In this document: positions 52,295 through 60,800 of the stretch, one piece after another
Layout of the letters: each line of letters starts with the position of its first letter
Position numbering within the stretch: position 1 is the first letter of the stretch
NCBI RefSeq assembly: GCF_011326735.1
Contig: NZ_JAANCN010000002.1
Location: forward strand, 1 to 64,000
Source: Phycicoccus endophyticus
Lineage (GTDB): Bacteria; Actinomycetota; Actinomycetes; Actinomycetales; Dermatophilaceae
DNA length: 64,000 nucleotides
Reading direction: 5' to 3'
Notes under the pieces: model-generated
Told to the model about the DNA's origin: nothing
What the model saw: only the letters and a program-made list of their open reading frames with translations
Database searches by the model: none
Made by a program: the position numbers and the translations under genes

Positions 52295-53365
52295 GTGGAC
52301 CGGTCTCCTGCTGTTCGGGGCGCAGTACGCGCGCTAGCCGTCGTGGTTGTCGGCGCGCTCGGCGTGTACCTGTGGTCCTTCTTCCGCGGGGGAGGAAGCA
52401 CATCCAGTGGGCCGCCCACGGGCAAGCCTGGCGGTGAGCCGTCCTACATTGTCGCTGCCGATGACGCGGGGGCGATTGTGCTGGACGGCCAGCGCCAGAC
52501 CGTTCGCGGGGTGTCCCGCAGCGGAGGCGACGCGTGGACGTCGACACGCGCATTCGCCGACGGCGACACCGTGGTCTGTGCGGGCACGTGCCCCGCGGCT
52601 GTGGCCAGCGGCGGCATCGACGCCCTGAACGGCCTGGGAACTCCCACAGTCACCCCGTTGAATCTTGGTGGTGCGACCGCGTCGTACCCCTCGGCGTTCA
52701 AGTCAACCGTTGTGGCCGCGACTGGCGCCAAGTCGGTGCTGGTCCAAGGTGACGCGAGCGGCAGCGCGTGGGTGAGTATCGGAGGCAGTCGAGTGCCCGC
52801 GGCGTCCGCGCAGGTCGCGGTAGTGCAGGGGTCTTCCGGGGCCAGCCTCGTGATCGGGTCACGTCCCGATGGTGCATCCGTCGTGCGCTCTCTGACCGCG
52901 GGGCACGATGGGTGGGTCCTGGGAGCGGAACTGCCTGCGCACGGCTTCTTTGGCTGCGCCGGAGCCGGTGGGCGAGTCGCGTTCGGGGGCGATGACGGTG
53001 TGCTGATCGCCAAGGGCGGTACACGGACCGTGGTGCCGGGCGTGAAAGACCCCAGCGAGTGCTCCTTCACCAGGTCCGGTCTCGTGGTCGCGCAGTTCTC
53101 GGCTGGTGCCTCAGCAACGACCACGACGGTGCAGGTCTCGACATCTGCGGGCAAGGCAAGGTGGACGCGAGAGTTCCAGGGCGAGGCCCGGGTCTCGGCC
53201 AACCCGAGAGAGGATGCCTTCGTCGTCACCGATGGGAAGACGGCCCGCGTCTATGCCGGAGACGGCAGCCTCCAACGAACCGTTGAGAACGTCAGCCACG
53301 CGGTATACCTGCCGTCCGGACAACTCGTCGCGTTGGGCACTGCGGGTGGCGTGAAGTGGCTGTGA
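52295..53365 (+). CDS. Membrane-anchored extracellular beta-repeat protein of the ABC operon
   Basis: A 356-residue protein. One N-terminal signal anchor (residues ~10-30, ALAVVVVGALGVYLWSFF) precedes a Gly/Ser/Thr linker. The rest is a chain of short beta strands with Gly-Asp turns, resembling a beta-propeller (LNLGGATASYPSAF, AHGFFGCAGAGGRVAFGGDD). Four cysteines could form two disulfides outside the cell. Function unknown; its stop overlaps the ABC ATPase start, so it likely works with the exporter, perhaps as an immunity or export accessory factor. Confidence 0.7.
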   Translation: MDRSPAVRGAVRALAVVVVGALGVYLWSFFRGGGSTSSGPPTGKPGGEPSYIVAADDAGAIVLDGQRQTVRGVSRSGGDAWTSTRAFADGDTVVCAGTCPAAVASGGIDALNGLGTPTVTPLNLGGATASYPSAFKSTVVAATGAKSVLVQGDASGSAWVSIGGSRVPAASAQVAVVQGSSGASLVIGSRPDGASVVRSLTAGHDGWVLGAELPAHGFFGCAGAGGRVAFGGDDGVLIAKGGTRTVVPGVKDPSECSFTRSGLVVAQFSAGASATTTTVQVSTSAGKARWTREFQGEARVSANPREDAFVVTDGKTARVYAGDGSLQRTVENVSHAVYLPSGQLVALGTAGGVKWL

Positions 53366-54081
53366 GCGTCGAGACCCTCGTCGTTGCGGACGGCGTTCGG
53401 CGCGACTACCCCTCGGGGAGCACGGTCGGCCCAGTCAGCCTGCAGATGTCACGGGGTCGGTGCCTCGGGCTCGTCGGCTCCAACGGTGCCGGCAAGACCA
53501 CGCTGATGAAGATGGTCGTGGGGTTGGAGCGGCCCGACGTCGGCACCGTCGTCGTGTGTGGGCGAGACGTTCAGGCGGAGCGCCCGGTTCCGGGCCTGTC
53601 CGGGATGATTGAGGAGCCACGCTTTCACCCGCGCCTCTCCGGGCGAGAGAACCTGTTCGTGATGTGTGGCGGTGACCGGGCACGGCGCGAGCGGATCCCC
53701 GAGCTGCTGGACCAGGTGGACCTTGCCGGTGCGGCAGAGAGACCAGTCGGGGGGTACAGCCAGGGGATGCGGCAGCGGCTTGGGATCGCTCGTGTCCTGC
53801 TGGCCGCTCCCGACGTTGTGGTCCTTGACGAGCCGACGAACGGGCTCGACCCTGAGGGGATTCGGTGGTTCCGGCGACTTGTTGCGAGCCTGAAGGCCGA
53901 CGGACGAGCCGTGTTGCTGTCCAGCCACATGCTTCACGAGGTGCAGGCGTCGAGCGACGACTACGTGATGCTGAACCGGGGCGTGGTGGTCGCGGAGGGC
54001 GAAACCGGCAGCATCACCGGGGTGGGGTCGTTAGAAGAGCTGTACTTCGCCACGGTTGAGACAGGCGCAGCCGCTCCGTGA
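53362..54081 (+). CDS. ABC exporter ATP-binding protein
   Basis: A 239-residue ATPase. Walker A is GSNGAGKT (residues 39-46), signature GGYSQGMRQRLG, Walker B VVVLDEPTNGLDP and switch LLSSHMLHEV. The YSQGM signature is usual for drug or bacteriocin-type exporters (CcmA group). The GTG at 53362 overlaps the previous stop and is preferred to one two codons upstream. Two permease genes follow with overlaps. Confidence 0.92.
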   Translation: MSVETLVVADGVRRDYPSGSTVGPVSLQMSRGRCLGLVGSNGAGKTTLMKMVVGLERPDVGTVVVCGRDVQAERPVPGLSGMIEEPRFHPRLSGRENLFVMCGGDRARRERIPELLDQVDLAGAAERPVGGYSQGMRQRLGIARVLLAAPDVVVLDEPTNGLDPEGIRWFRRLVASLKADGRAVLLSSHMLHEVQASSDDYVMLNRGVVVAEGETGSITGVGSLEELYFATVETGAAAP

Positions 54082-55232
54082 TCCGCGAAGCGCTCGTGCT
54101 CCTTCGGCGAGGGCCAGTCCTCACTGTCTCCGCCTTGCTCGTCGTCGTCACCGCCGTGGGCAGCGCCTCGCCCGCGCGTGCCGTGTCGTCTGCGCTCGGC
54201 GCGGCCGCGGACGCGGCACCCCGGTTGTTGCTTCCCTTCGCCCTCGTCGTGGCGCTGTGGATGATGTGCCCAGATACCGACGACCGTGTCGGCGCTGACC
54301 GGCAAGCGTTGGGGCTGGACGCCGTGCGATGGACGGCGGCCCGGGTTGTGCTGATCTGCGCAGTCCTGCTGGTGGGGCTGGGCCTTTTCGTCGTGACCCG
54401 TAGCCTTGCTGCGTTACTGCTGCCGGGATCACCTCCCTCTGCCGACGTCGCGATCCCCCGTCTTCTGACCATTGCGGTGCTGTCTTCGACACTGTTCGGT
54501 CTGTGGGCGGGGTCGCTGCTGCGAGGTCGGCGGACGGCCACCGCGTTGATGGTGTCCTTGACCACGGTGATGATCACTGTGGCTGTGGCCTTCGCGCCGA
54601 GAGGCGGCCTCGGTGATCTGGTTCGAAGCCTGTGGCCGGTTTCGGCGTTGCGCGTCATAGCGGGTGGCGGTGAAGGCGTCGCCCCACAGGTTGGGGCGAC
54701 GGCCGTGGCATCCATCTGTCTCGTGACCTTGTGGGCCGTCTTTCGACTGTCGATGTCCGAGTCCTCGCCCAGTCGCGGCACCACGTCCCCTGGTGGTGAT
54801 GGGCGCCGCCTGACCTTCCGCTCTGTTGCGGCGGTAGGGGTTGCGGCCTGCGTGGCCGCTGGTTCTGTGCTGCCGACGTTTCTGACGCGGACGCTGCCGT
54901 GGTCGTCTCGGCCGTCCACTGTCCTCCAACAACTCAGCGGGACGGATCCCGCCGCACGGACCCGCACCTTTCTGGAGGCGGTGTGGACGCACAACACCGC
55001 GGCGGCTGACTCCTTGACGGCGCAGGCGTCCGCTGCACGCACCATTGGGCCGTTTCGCCAAGTGGTGGGGGCTCGCCCCCCGACGTTGGACGTGCATGTC
55101 GTTGACATCGGCTCTGAGGGCACGGCAGCTGTCGTCGCTGATGGATTCGCGCAGTCGGTGACCTTCTGCATGTCCCGACGCCGAGGTGCGTGGATTGTCG
55201 AGTCCCTCTCGACGCGGCAGGTGTGCTCGTGA
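54078..55232 (+). CDS. ABC exporter permease with C-terminal extracellular domain
   Basis: A 384-residue membrane protein. About six helices in residues ~10-225, a further helix near 250-270, then ~110 soluble residues, presumably outside, with one late cysteine pair (C362, C383 region). GTG start overlaps the ATPase stop by 4 bp. Sequence is poorly conserved, as is usual for permeases of this kind; the substrate is unknown. Confidence 0.75.
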   Translation: MIREALVLLRRGPVLTVSALLVVVTAVGSASPARAVSSALGAAADAAPRLLLPFALVVALWMMCPDTDDRVGADRQALGLDAVRWTAARVVLICAVLLVGLGLFVVTRSLAALLLPGSPPSADVAIPRLLTIAVLSSTLFGLWAGSLLRGRRTATALMVSLTTVMITVAVAFAPRGGLGDLVRSLWPVSALRVIAGGGEGVAPQVGATAVASICLVTLWAVFRLSMSESSPSRGTTSPGGDGRRLTFRSVAAVGVAACVAAGSVLPTFLTRTLPWSSRPSTVLQQLSGTDPAARTRTFLEAVWTHNTAAADSLTAQASAARTIGPFRQVVGARPPTLDVHVVDIGSEGTAAVVADGFAQSVTFCMSRRRGAWIVESLSTRQVCS

Positions 55233-56008
55233 ACGGTGAGGTGCTTCGCGAGCGGGCAGTGGTCGTATCGAGGAGCAACCTGCCGGTCGCCGTCGTCGGC
55301 GGGGCCGTCGTTGCGGCCGTCGTGGTCTGCGTGTGGCCACCGGTGATCAGCGGTGTCGACACGTCGGTCCCACCGCTGGCGGGCTTGGCGTCTTCGCTCA
55401 GCGCCGCGGCGCTCGTGGCACCGGTGGCGACCTTCCTCAGCGCTGTTGCTTTCCTTGGCCGCGACGAGGATTCGGGGGTGGGCCGTGAGTATCACCTCGC
55501 CGGAGTGCCCCGCAGCGAACGTGTCTTCTGTGACGTCGTCCTCGCTCTGGCTGTGGGCGTCACGTGCGTCGGCGTCATGGCCGTCGGCGGCCTGTTGTTC
55601 GGGGTCGCTGACTCGGTTCGGCGAGGCATGGTGGGCCCGTCAGCGCCGCCGGCACCGGCATCCATGTCGTGGACCGGCCTGCTGCCGCTCTTGCTCACGG
55701 TGGTTGCTGCGGCGCTGGCGGTTCTTCTGTCGATGGCTGGGCGCTGGTCGACGCGGCGCACCTCGACGGTGATCTTCGCTGTCGTCGCGAGCGGGGTGCT
55801 GTTGCTGGCCGTGAGCGCGGGGGAAGCATGGCGGCCCCTGCTGCTGTGCCACCCTCTCGGAGGCGTGTGGTCGCTCCTCTATCGCGGGCCGTCGTATCGC
55901 CTGCGCCTCAACACCCCCGCACCACTTGCGGCAGCATCCACCCTTGTGTGGCTCGCGATCCTGTCGGCGTTCGCCTGGTGGCAAGGGCGACCGCAGAGGT
56001 CGCGGTAA
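55229..56008 (+). CDS. ABC exporter permease, second
   Basis: A 259-residue protein with about six helices (first at residues ~18-40). It is coupled by a GTGA overlap to the preceding permease gene and ends the four-gene operon. It probably forms the transmembrane dimer with that permease. Substrate unknown. Confidence 0.75.
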   Translation: MNGEVLRERAVVVSRSNLPVAVVGGAVVAAVVVCVWPPVISGVDTSVPPLAGLASSLSAAALVAPVATFLSAVAFLGRDEDSGVGREYHLAGVPRSERVFCDVVLALAVGVTCVGVMAVGGLLFGVADSVRRGMVGPSAPPAPASMSWTGLLPLLLTVVAAALAVLLSMAGRWSTRRTSTVIFAVVASGVLLLAVSAGEAWRPLLLCHPLGGVWSLLYRGPSYRLRLNTPAPLAAASTLVWLAILSAFAWWQGRPQRSR

Positions 56009-56081
56009 CACGCTCTGCCGTTGACCCATGGAGCCGAACGGGGAGGCACAGTTCCGGTTGGGCTGTCCGGGCCCAGCAGGC

Positions 56082-56672
56082 TCAACCCGCCGGCGCGGGG
56101 CCCCGCGCCGCCAGCAGCCCCTCGACCCCGCGCTCGAACACGGCACAGACGCCCTCGGGGTCGGTGAGGCACCCGGCCGCCATCGCGCCGTCGCGGAGCA
56201 TGACGAAGTGCCGCGCCGCCGGCCCGGGGTTGGCGACGTCGGTCTCGGCGAAGAGCTCGGCCATCGTCGTCTGGAACCAGTCCCGGTGCTCGAGCACCGC
56301 GCGGTGCACGGGGTTGTCGTCGTCGGGGAACTCCGCCGCGGCGTTGAGGAAGGCGCAGCCGCGGAAGCCCTCCGAGCGGATCTGCCCCTGCACCATCGCG
56401 CCGACCCCGCGCACCCGGGCCTCGGGGCCGGGCTCGGCCGCGATGATCGACTCGACCGTGCTGCGGATCGACCGGTCGGCCGCGTGCAGGTAGGCCGCGA
56501 CGAGCGCGTCCTTGCCCTCGAAGTGGCGGTAGAGCGTCGCGCGCGTCACGTGGGCGCTGGAGACGATCTCCTCCACCCCGACCGCGTGGATGCCCTTGGC
56601 GTAGAACAGCTCGCTGGCGACCCGCAGCAGCCGCTCGCGCGGCTCGGAGACCACGGCCTCGCTGGTGCTCAT
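56082..56672 (-). CDS. TetR-family transcriptional repressor
   Basis: A 196-residue TetR regulator. The HTH spans residues ~13-57 (RLLRVASELFYAKGIHAVGV, THATLYRHF-type ATLYRHFEGKDALVAAYL). The C-terminal ligand domain has FRGCAFLNAAAEFPD, usual for the TetR_C group near oxidoreductases. It is downstream of the flavoprotein gene but has its own TAGGAT -10 overlapping that gene's stop. Its likely operators are the palindromes at 58815-58884. Confidence 0.9.
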   Translation of the reverse strand: MSTSEAVVSEPRERLLRVASELFYAKGIHAVGVEEIVSSAHVTRATLYRHFEGKDALVAAYLHAADRSIRSTVESIIAAEPGPEARVRGVGAMVQGQIRSEGFRGCAFLNAAAEFPDDDNPVHRAVLEHRDWFQTTMAELFAETDVANPGPAARHFVMLRDGAMAAGCLTDPEGVCAVFERGVEGLLAARGPAPAG

Positions 56673-56678
56673 CCGGGG

Positions 56679-56684
56679 ATCCTA
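56679..56684 (-). promoter_or_regulatory. -10 hexamer of the TetR gene, leaderless type
   Basis: TAGGAT on the minus strand ends 6 nt before the ATG at 56672 and contains the TAG stop of the upstream gene. Confidence 0.5.
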
Positions 56685-58187
56685 GCCAGCCCCGGTCCCG
56701 CGGCCGCGGCCACCGGCGGAGCCGATGCCCGGTGCGGCGTGCGGCCGCCCGTAGGCCTCGAGCAGGCGCAGCCAGACCTCGCTGATCGTCGGGTACGCCG
56801 GCACGGCGTGCCAGAGCCGGGCGATCGGCACCTCACCGGCCACGGCGACCGTGGCGGCGTGGACCAGCTCGGCGACGTCGGGCCCGGCGAACGTCGCACC
56901 GAGGAGCACACCGCGGCCTTCGTCGACGACCATCCGCGCATGCCCGCGGTACCCGTCCGCGTGCAGCGAGGCCCCGGCGACGTCGCCGATCTCGTAGTCG
57001 ACGGCCCGGGCCCGGTACCCCGCCCGCTCCGCGGCGGCGGCGGTCAGCCCGACGGCGGCCACCTCCGGGTCGGTGAAGACGACCTGAGGTACCGCGCGGT
57101 GGTCCGCGGTGGCCACGTGCCACCCCCACTCACCCTCCTCGAGCGGGCCACCGGCGGCGCGGGTGACGATGGCGTCGGCCGCCGCCCGCGCCTGGTACTT
57201 GCCCTGGTGGGTCAGGAGGGCGCGGGCGTTGACGTCACCGACGGCGTAGAGCCACCCGCCCTCGAGGACCGACCCGTCCGCCCCGAGCGCGCGCAGGGAC
57301 TCCTCGACCCGCAGCCAGTCGCCGTCGCGAAGACCGACCGAGGCCAGACCGAGACCGGAGGTGTTCGGGGTGCGCCCCACGGCGAGGAGCACCTCGTCGG
57401 CCTCGACCTCGCGGCCGTCACCGAGCCCGACCCGCACGACGCCCTGCTCGCGGCGGACCGAGGTGACCTCGGCGCCGAGGCGCAGGTCGACCCCGGCCGC
57501 CCGCAGCGAGTCGGCCACCAGCTCGGCGGCGAACGGCTCGACGGTGGGGAGGAGCCCGTCGCGGGCCAGGACGGTGACCTGGGAGCCCAGCCGGGTGAAG
57601 GCGGTCGCCATCTCGGCGCCGACGACACCGCCTCCGACGACCGCGAGGCGGGCGGGGACGTGGTCGGCCGCCGCCGCCTCGCGGCTGGTCCACGGCCGGG
57701 CCTCGGCCAGCCCGGGGATGGGCGGGACGAGGGCCGAGGTGCCGGTGGCGACGACCACCGCGTGCCGGGCCGTGAGGCGGACGACATCCTCGTCGTCGAC
57801 GGTGCGGACCTCGACCTGCCGCGGGCCGACGATGCGCCCGCGGCCACGGACCAGGGAGATGCCCGCGCTGTCGAGCCAGGAGACCTGCCCCTCGTCGCTC
57901 CAGCCCGAGGCGAACCGGTCCCGGCGCGCCAGGACCGCCGGCACGTCGAGGGTGGCCCCGGTGAGCGTAGGCAGCCCCGGGAGGGCCTGCGCCGCCCGCA
58001 GCGCACTGCCGCTGCGCAGCAGTGCCTTCGTGGGCATGCAGGCCCAGTAGGAGCACTCGCCACCGACGAGCTCGGCCTCGACGACGACGGCGCTCAGCCC
58101 GCCGCGCACGACCCGGTCGGCGACGTTCTCGCCCGCCGGCCCGCCGCCGATGACGACGACGTCGACGCTCTCGTGCGTCGCGGTCAT
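56682..58187 (-). CDS. NAD(P)/FAD-dependent disulfide oxidoreductase-like flavoprotein
   Basis: A 501-residue class I pyridine nucleotide-disulfide oxidoreductase. FAD motif GGGPAGE (residues 14-20), redox pair C45-x4-C50 in GGECSYWACMPTKALL, NAD(P) motif VVGGGVVGAEMA, second FAD motif YAVGDVNARAL. In the dimer-interface motif that is normally HAHPT, the sequence is VPAYPTISE, so the catalytic histidine is replaced by tyrosine. It is therefore probably neither a lipoamide dehydrogenase nor a mercuric reductase. Substrate unknown. Start overlaps the upstream membrane gene's stop. Confidence 0.88.
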   Translation of the reverse strand: MTATHESVDVVVIGGGPAGENVADRVVRGGLSAVVVEAELVGGECSYWACMPTKALLRSGSALRAAQALPGLPTLTGATLDVPAVLARRDRFASGWSDEGQVSWLDSAGISLVRGRGRIVGPRQVEVRTVDDEDVVRLTARHAVVVATGTSALVPPIPGLAEARPWTSREAAAADHVPARLAVVGGGVVGAEMATAFTRLGSQVTVLARDGLLPTVEPFAAELVADSLRAAGVDLRLGAEVTSVRREQGVVRVGLGDGREVEADEVLLAVGRTPNTSGLGLASVGLRDGDWLRVEESLRALGADGSVLEGGWLYAVGDVNARALLTHQGKYQARAAADAIVTRAAGGPLEEGEWGWHVATADHRAVPQVVFTDPEVAAVGLTAAAAERAGYRARAVDYEIGDVAGASLHADGYRGHARMVVDEGRGVLLGATFAGPDVAELVHAATVAVAGEVPIARLWHAVPAYPTISEVWLRLLEAYGRPHAAPGIGSAGGRGRGTGAG

Positions 58188-58756
58188 CGGTCGGCCGCCG
58201 TCCGGTCGGCGGAGCCCCGGCCCAGGCGCAGGGCCGAGGCGAGGAAGAAGATGCCGCCGAGGGTGGCGTAGCCGGCGATCCCGGTGACGCTCGAGCCGCC
58301 GGAGGACATCGCCAGGAACGCGATGCCGGCGAGCACGGACAGGCCGCCGCTCAGCATGATGGGCCACTGCCCCCCGACGGCGCGCCGTGCGACACCGACC
58401 GCGAGCTGGGTGGCGCCCGCGGCGACGGCCCACAGGCCCCAGGTGGCGAGCACGCCGGTCGGCTCGCCGCCGACGACGGCCAGGGCCACGGCGGCGACCG
58501 CGCTGAAGGCCACGTTCGCGTACAGCACGGCGGGGCTGCGCCCGTCGGTGCCACGGGAGCGCACGTCGACCAGCGCCGCGGCCAGGTCGACGACGGGGTA
58601 GAGGACGAGGAGGAGCCGCGCGGGGGCCCCGAGGTCGCCGGCGACGGCGCCGAAGAGGGCGGCCCAGAGGAGCGCGAAGACGAACCGGCCGAGGTAGAGC
58701 CGGCGCAGGACGGTGGTGGGGGACGACGTGGGCGTCACGTCGGGGACAGCTGCCAT
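58184..58756 (-). CDS. DUF308-like membrane protein
   Basis: A 190-residue protein with about six hydrophobic helices in three pairs, resembling HdeD/DUF308 proteins. First gene of the operon with the flavoprotein (4-bp overlap). GGAG lies 9 nt before the ATG. Two TetR-type operators lie in its upstream region. Function unknown. Confidence 0.8.
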   Translation of the reverse strand: MAAVPDVTPTSSPTTVLRRLYLGRFVFALLWAALFGAVAGDLGAPARLLLVLYPVVDLAAALVDVRSRGTDGRSPAVLYANVAFSAVAAVALAVVGGEPTGVLATWGLWAVAAGATQLAVGVARRAVGGQWPIMLSGGLSVLAGIAFLAMSSGGSSVTGIAGYATLGGIFFLASALRLGRGSADRTAADR

Positions 58757-58814
58757 GGGAGTGCTCCAGAGATCGAGGGGCGGGTCGGAGCTGCTCCGAC
58801 CCGGACTGGTCGTT

Positions 58815-58884
58815 CAAAGAGAACGATCGGTCGTTCTCACTGTGACACACGTCCGCGGTCGTGGCAAACCGATCGTTCTCTTTG
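58815..58884. promoter_or_regulatory. Paired TetR operators upstream of the DUF308-flavoprotein operon
   Basis: AGAACGA-TCGG-TCGTTCT (58820-58837) is a perfect palindrome. The 16-mer CAAAGAGAACGATCGG (58815-58830) recurs inverted at 58869-58884. The two sites are ~50 bp apart, before the operon whose last gene is a TetR repressor. Confidence 0.75.
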
Positions 58885-59019
58885 GGGCTCACTCCCCGGA
58901 CGGCGCGCGACCTGGCGCCGCCTCGCCGAGCCCGCCCGTCGCCCCGGGGTCGGGGCCCCTCGCGGGCTGTTGCGCGCACCGGCATCAGTCGGAGGACGGA
59001 GTACCCCCCGTCGGCGACG

Positions 59020-59904
59020 TCATGCCTCGGCGGCCGGGAGGTTGGTCCCCCGCTGCTCCTGCCAGCGGCCCCGGGCATCGTCGGCGTCCGTGCTGCGGCT
59101 CAGCCGCTCCCACAGGGCGTCGGTCTCGACCCGCTGCCGCCACCGCTCCCGGCCGTACTCGTAGGCGTCGCTGCCCGCGAGCAGCCGCAGCGGCGGCCGG
59201 TCGAGCCGGGCGACCTGCAGCACGAGCGCGGCCACCTTCGCCGGGTCGCTCGTCGCCATGTGCTCGAAGCCGGCCATGGCGCGCGCCGCGGCTCCGACGG
59301 TCGGCTCGTAGGGGGCACTGACCGGCGGGGTGGTCATCGACGAGCCCGCCCAGTCCGTGCGCATCCCGCCGGGCTCGAGGACGGTGACCCGGATGCCCAG
59401 GGGCGCCACCTCGGCCGCGAGGGCCTCGCTGAAGCCCCCCACGGCCCACTTGGCGGACTGGTAGGCCGTCATGCCCGGGCTCCCGATCCGTCCGCCGAGC
59501 GAGGAGACCTGGATGATCCGCCCCCCGCCCTGCTCGCGCAGCACGGGCAGGACCGCCCGGGTGACGTGGACGGTTCCCATGAAGTTCGTCTCGAGCTGCC
59601 GGCGGAAGACCTCGAGCGAGGTGTCCTCGAACGCGACCCGGTCGCCCTGGCCGGCGTTGTTGACGACGACGTCGAGGCGCCCGAAGGCCTCGACCGCCGC
59701 ACCGACGGCGGCCGCGGCGGCGTCGGCGTCGGTGACGTCGAGGGGCAGCGCGCGTACCCGTCCGGGGTAGCGGGCCACGAGGTCCTGGAGGGTGCGCGGG
59801 TCGCGGGCCGTCGCAGCGACCCGGGCGCCGTCCTCGAGCGCGGCCTCGACGACCCGCCGGCCGAGCCCGCGCGAGGAGCCCGTCACGAAGTACACCTGGT
59901 CCAT
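59020..59904 (-). CDS. Short-chain dehydrogenase/reductase
   Basis: A 294-residue classical SDR. Cofactor motif TGSSRGLG (residues 8-15), NNAG (82-85), catalytic S134/S135, Y148 and K152 (YQSAK). R34 after ATARDPRT favours NADPH. Substrate unknown. It is divergent from a TetR gene and shares with it a perfect operator over its -10 (TTAAAT). Confidence 0.92.
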   Translation of the reverse strand: MDQVYFVTGSSRGLGRRVVEAALEDGARVAATARDPRTLQDLVARYPGRVRALPLDVTDADAAAAAVGAAVEAFGRLDVVVNNAGQGDRVAFEDTSLEVFRRQLETNFMGTVHVTRAVLPVLREQGGGRIIQVSSLGGRIGSPGMTAYQSAKWAVGGFSEALAAEVAPLGIRVTVLEPGGMRTDWAGSSMTTPPVSAPYEPTVGAAARAMAGFEHMATSDPAKVAALVLQVARLDRPPLRLLAGSDAYEYGRERWRQRVETDALWERLSRSTDADDARGRWQEQRGTNLPAAEA

Positions 59905-59924
59905 CCCGTCATCCTCTCCGATTT

Positions 59925-59943
59925 AACGCAATGCCCTTGCGTT
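59925..59943. promoter_or_regulatory. Palindromic operator between the SDR and TetR genes
   Basis: AACGCAA-TGCCC-TTGCGTT, perfect 7-bp arms. It overlaps the likely SDR -10. A half-site-like TGCGTTAT recurs at 59983-59990 next to the TetR -10, so one repressor could control both directions. Confidence 0.7.
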
Positions 59944-59987
59944 GTCAGGCTAGGCAGACCGCGGCGGATATGTCAAACGACGTGCGT

Positions 59988-59993
59988 TATCGT
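59988..59993 (+). promoter_or_regulatory. -10 hexamer of the 60000 TetR gene, leaderless type
   Basis: TATCGT ends 6 nt before the ATG at 60000; the longer frame from 59931 would include the promoter. Confidence 0.5.
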
Positions 59994-59999
59994 CGGCGC

Positions 60000-60662
60000 A
60001 TGCCCGCTGCCGCCCGCCGTGCCCGCTCGGCGCAGGCCAAGGAGGACCGCGCCCAGGCGTTCCTCGCGGCGGCGCTGGACCTCGCGACGGAGGACGGCGT
60101 CCGGGGCGTGACGCTCACGGCGGTCACCTCGCGGGTGGGCCTGCACCCCTCGGCGCTGCGGCGCTACTACGACTCCACCGAGGAGCTGCTCCTCACCCTC
60201 GCCGAGCGCGGATGGGAGGACTGGCGGCGTGAACTGCTCGGTCTCCTCGCGGGGCGGACCGGGCTCGGCCCCGCGGAGGCGGGCGCGGCGCTGGCCCAGT
60301 CCCTGACCCGGCACCCGGTCTTCTGCGACCTGCTCCTCCACACGGTCCTCAGCCTCGAGGGGGCCGTGCGCCTCGAACGCGCTCGCGCCTACAAGAGCGC
60401 CGCCGACGCCGCCTACGAGGAGATGGTGGCCGCCCTCGTCGGCGCGGTCGAGGGGCTGTCGCGCCCCGGGGCCGAAACCGTGCTCGCCACCGCCATGGGG
60501 GTCGCCGGCCACCTCTACCAGCTGTCCCGGCCGAGCCCCACCCTCCGGCTGCTCTACGAGCAGGAGCCCAAGTGGGCGCACTCCGCGCTCCGCTTCGCAG
60601 AGCAGCTGCGCGAGGTGCTCGTCACCGCCGTGCGCGGCGCGGTCGTGCGCGACGCGCGCTGA
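60000..60662 (+). CDS. TetR-family regulator of the adjacent SDR gene
   Basis: A 220-residue TetR protein. The HTH lies at residues ~20-63 (FLAAALDLATEDGVRGVTL, LHPSALRRYYDSTEELLL). The C-terminal domain (TLSLEGAVRLERARAYK) is of the TetR_C type seen beside oxidoreductases. It is divergent from the SDR gene across the AACGCAA palindrome, the usual layout of a local repressor and its target. Confidence 0.88.
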   Translation: MPAAARRARSAQAKEDRAQAFLAAALDLATEDGVRGVTLTAVTSRVGLHPSALRRYYDSTEELLLTLAERGWEDWRRELLGLLAGRTGLGPAEAGAALAQSLTRHPVFCDLLLHTVLSLEGAVRLERARAYKSAADAAYEEMVAALVGAVEGLSRPGAETVLATAMGVAGHLYQLSRPSPTLRLLYEQEPKWAHSALRFAEQLREVLVTAVRGAVVRDAR

Positions 60663-60739
60663 GCCCGAGAGGGGAGATGACGAGAGCGCCCGGTGCCAGG
60701 CACGGGACTGGCAGTCGTTTGGTCAACCCCGCCACCCGT

Positions 60740-60790
60740 CCTCGAGTCCGGCTCCAGGGTTCACCTGCCGCCCGCGGGGCGGACTCGAGG
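60740..60790. terminator. Bidirectional terminator hairpin
   Basis: CCTCGAGTCCG and CGGACTCGAGG, perfect 11-bp arms, flank an inner CCGCCC/GGGCGG pair. It lies in the convergent gap between the TetR and P-type ATPase genes. Confidence 0.6.
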
Positions 60791-60800
60791 CCGCAGCGGG

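Noticed and set aside
51860-52553. Frames at attR and over the tRNA reading GLEPTTYG or GARTHNLR
   Set aside because: These peptides are the usual false translation of tRNA 3' ends and appear in many misannotated genomes.
60755-60765. Single GTTCACC near 60,760 as a PHO box
   Set aside because: Only one unit, inside a terminator hairpin between convergent genes.
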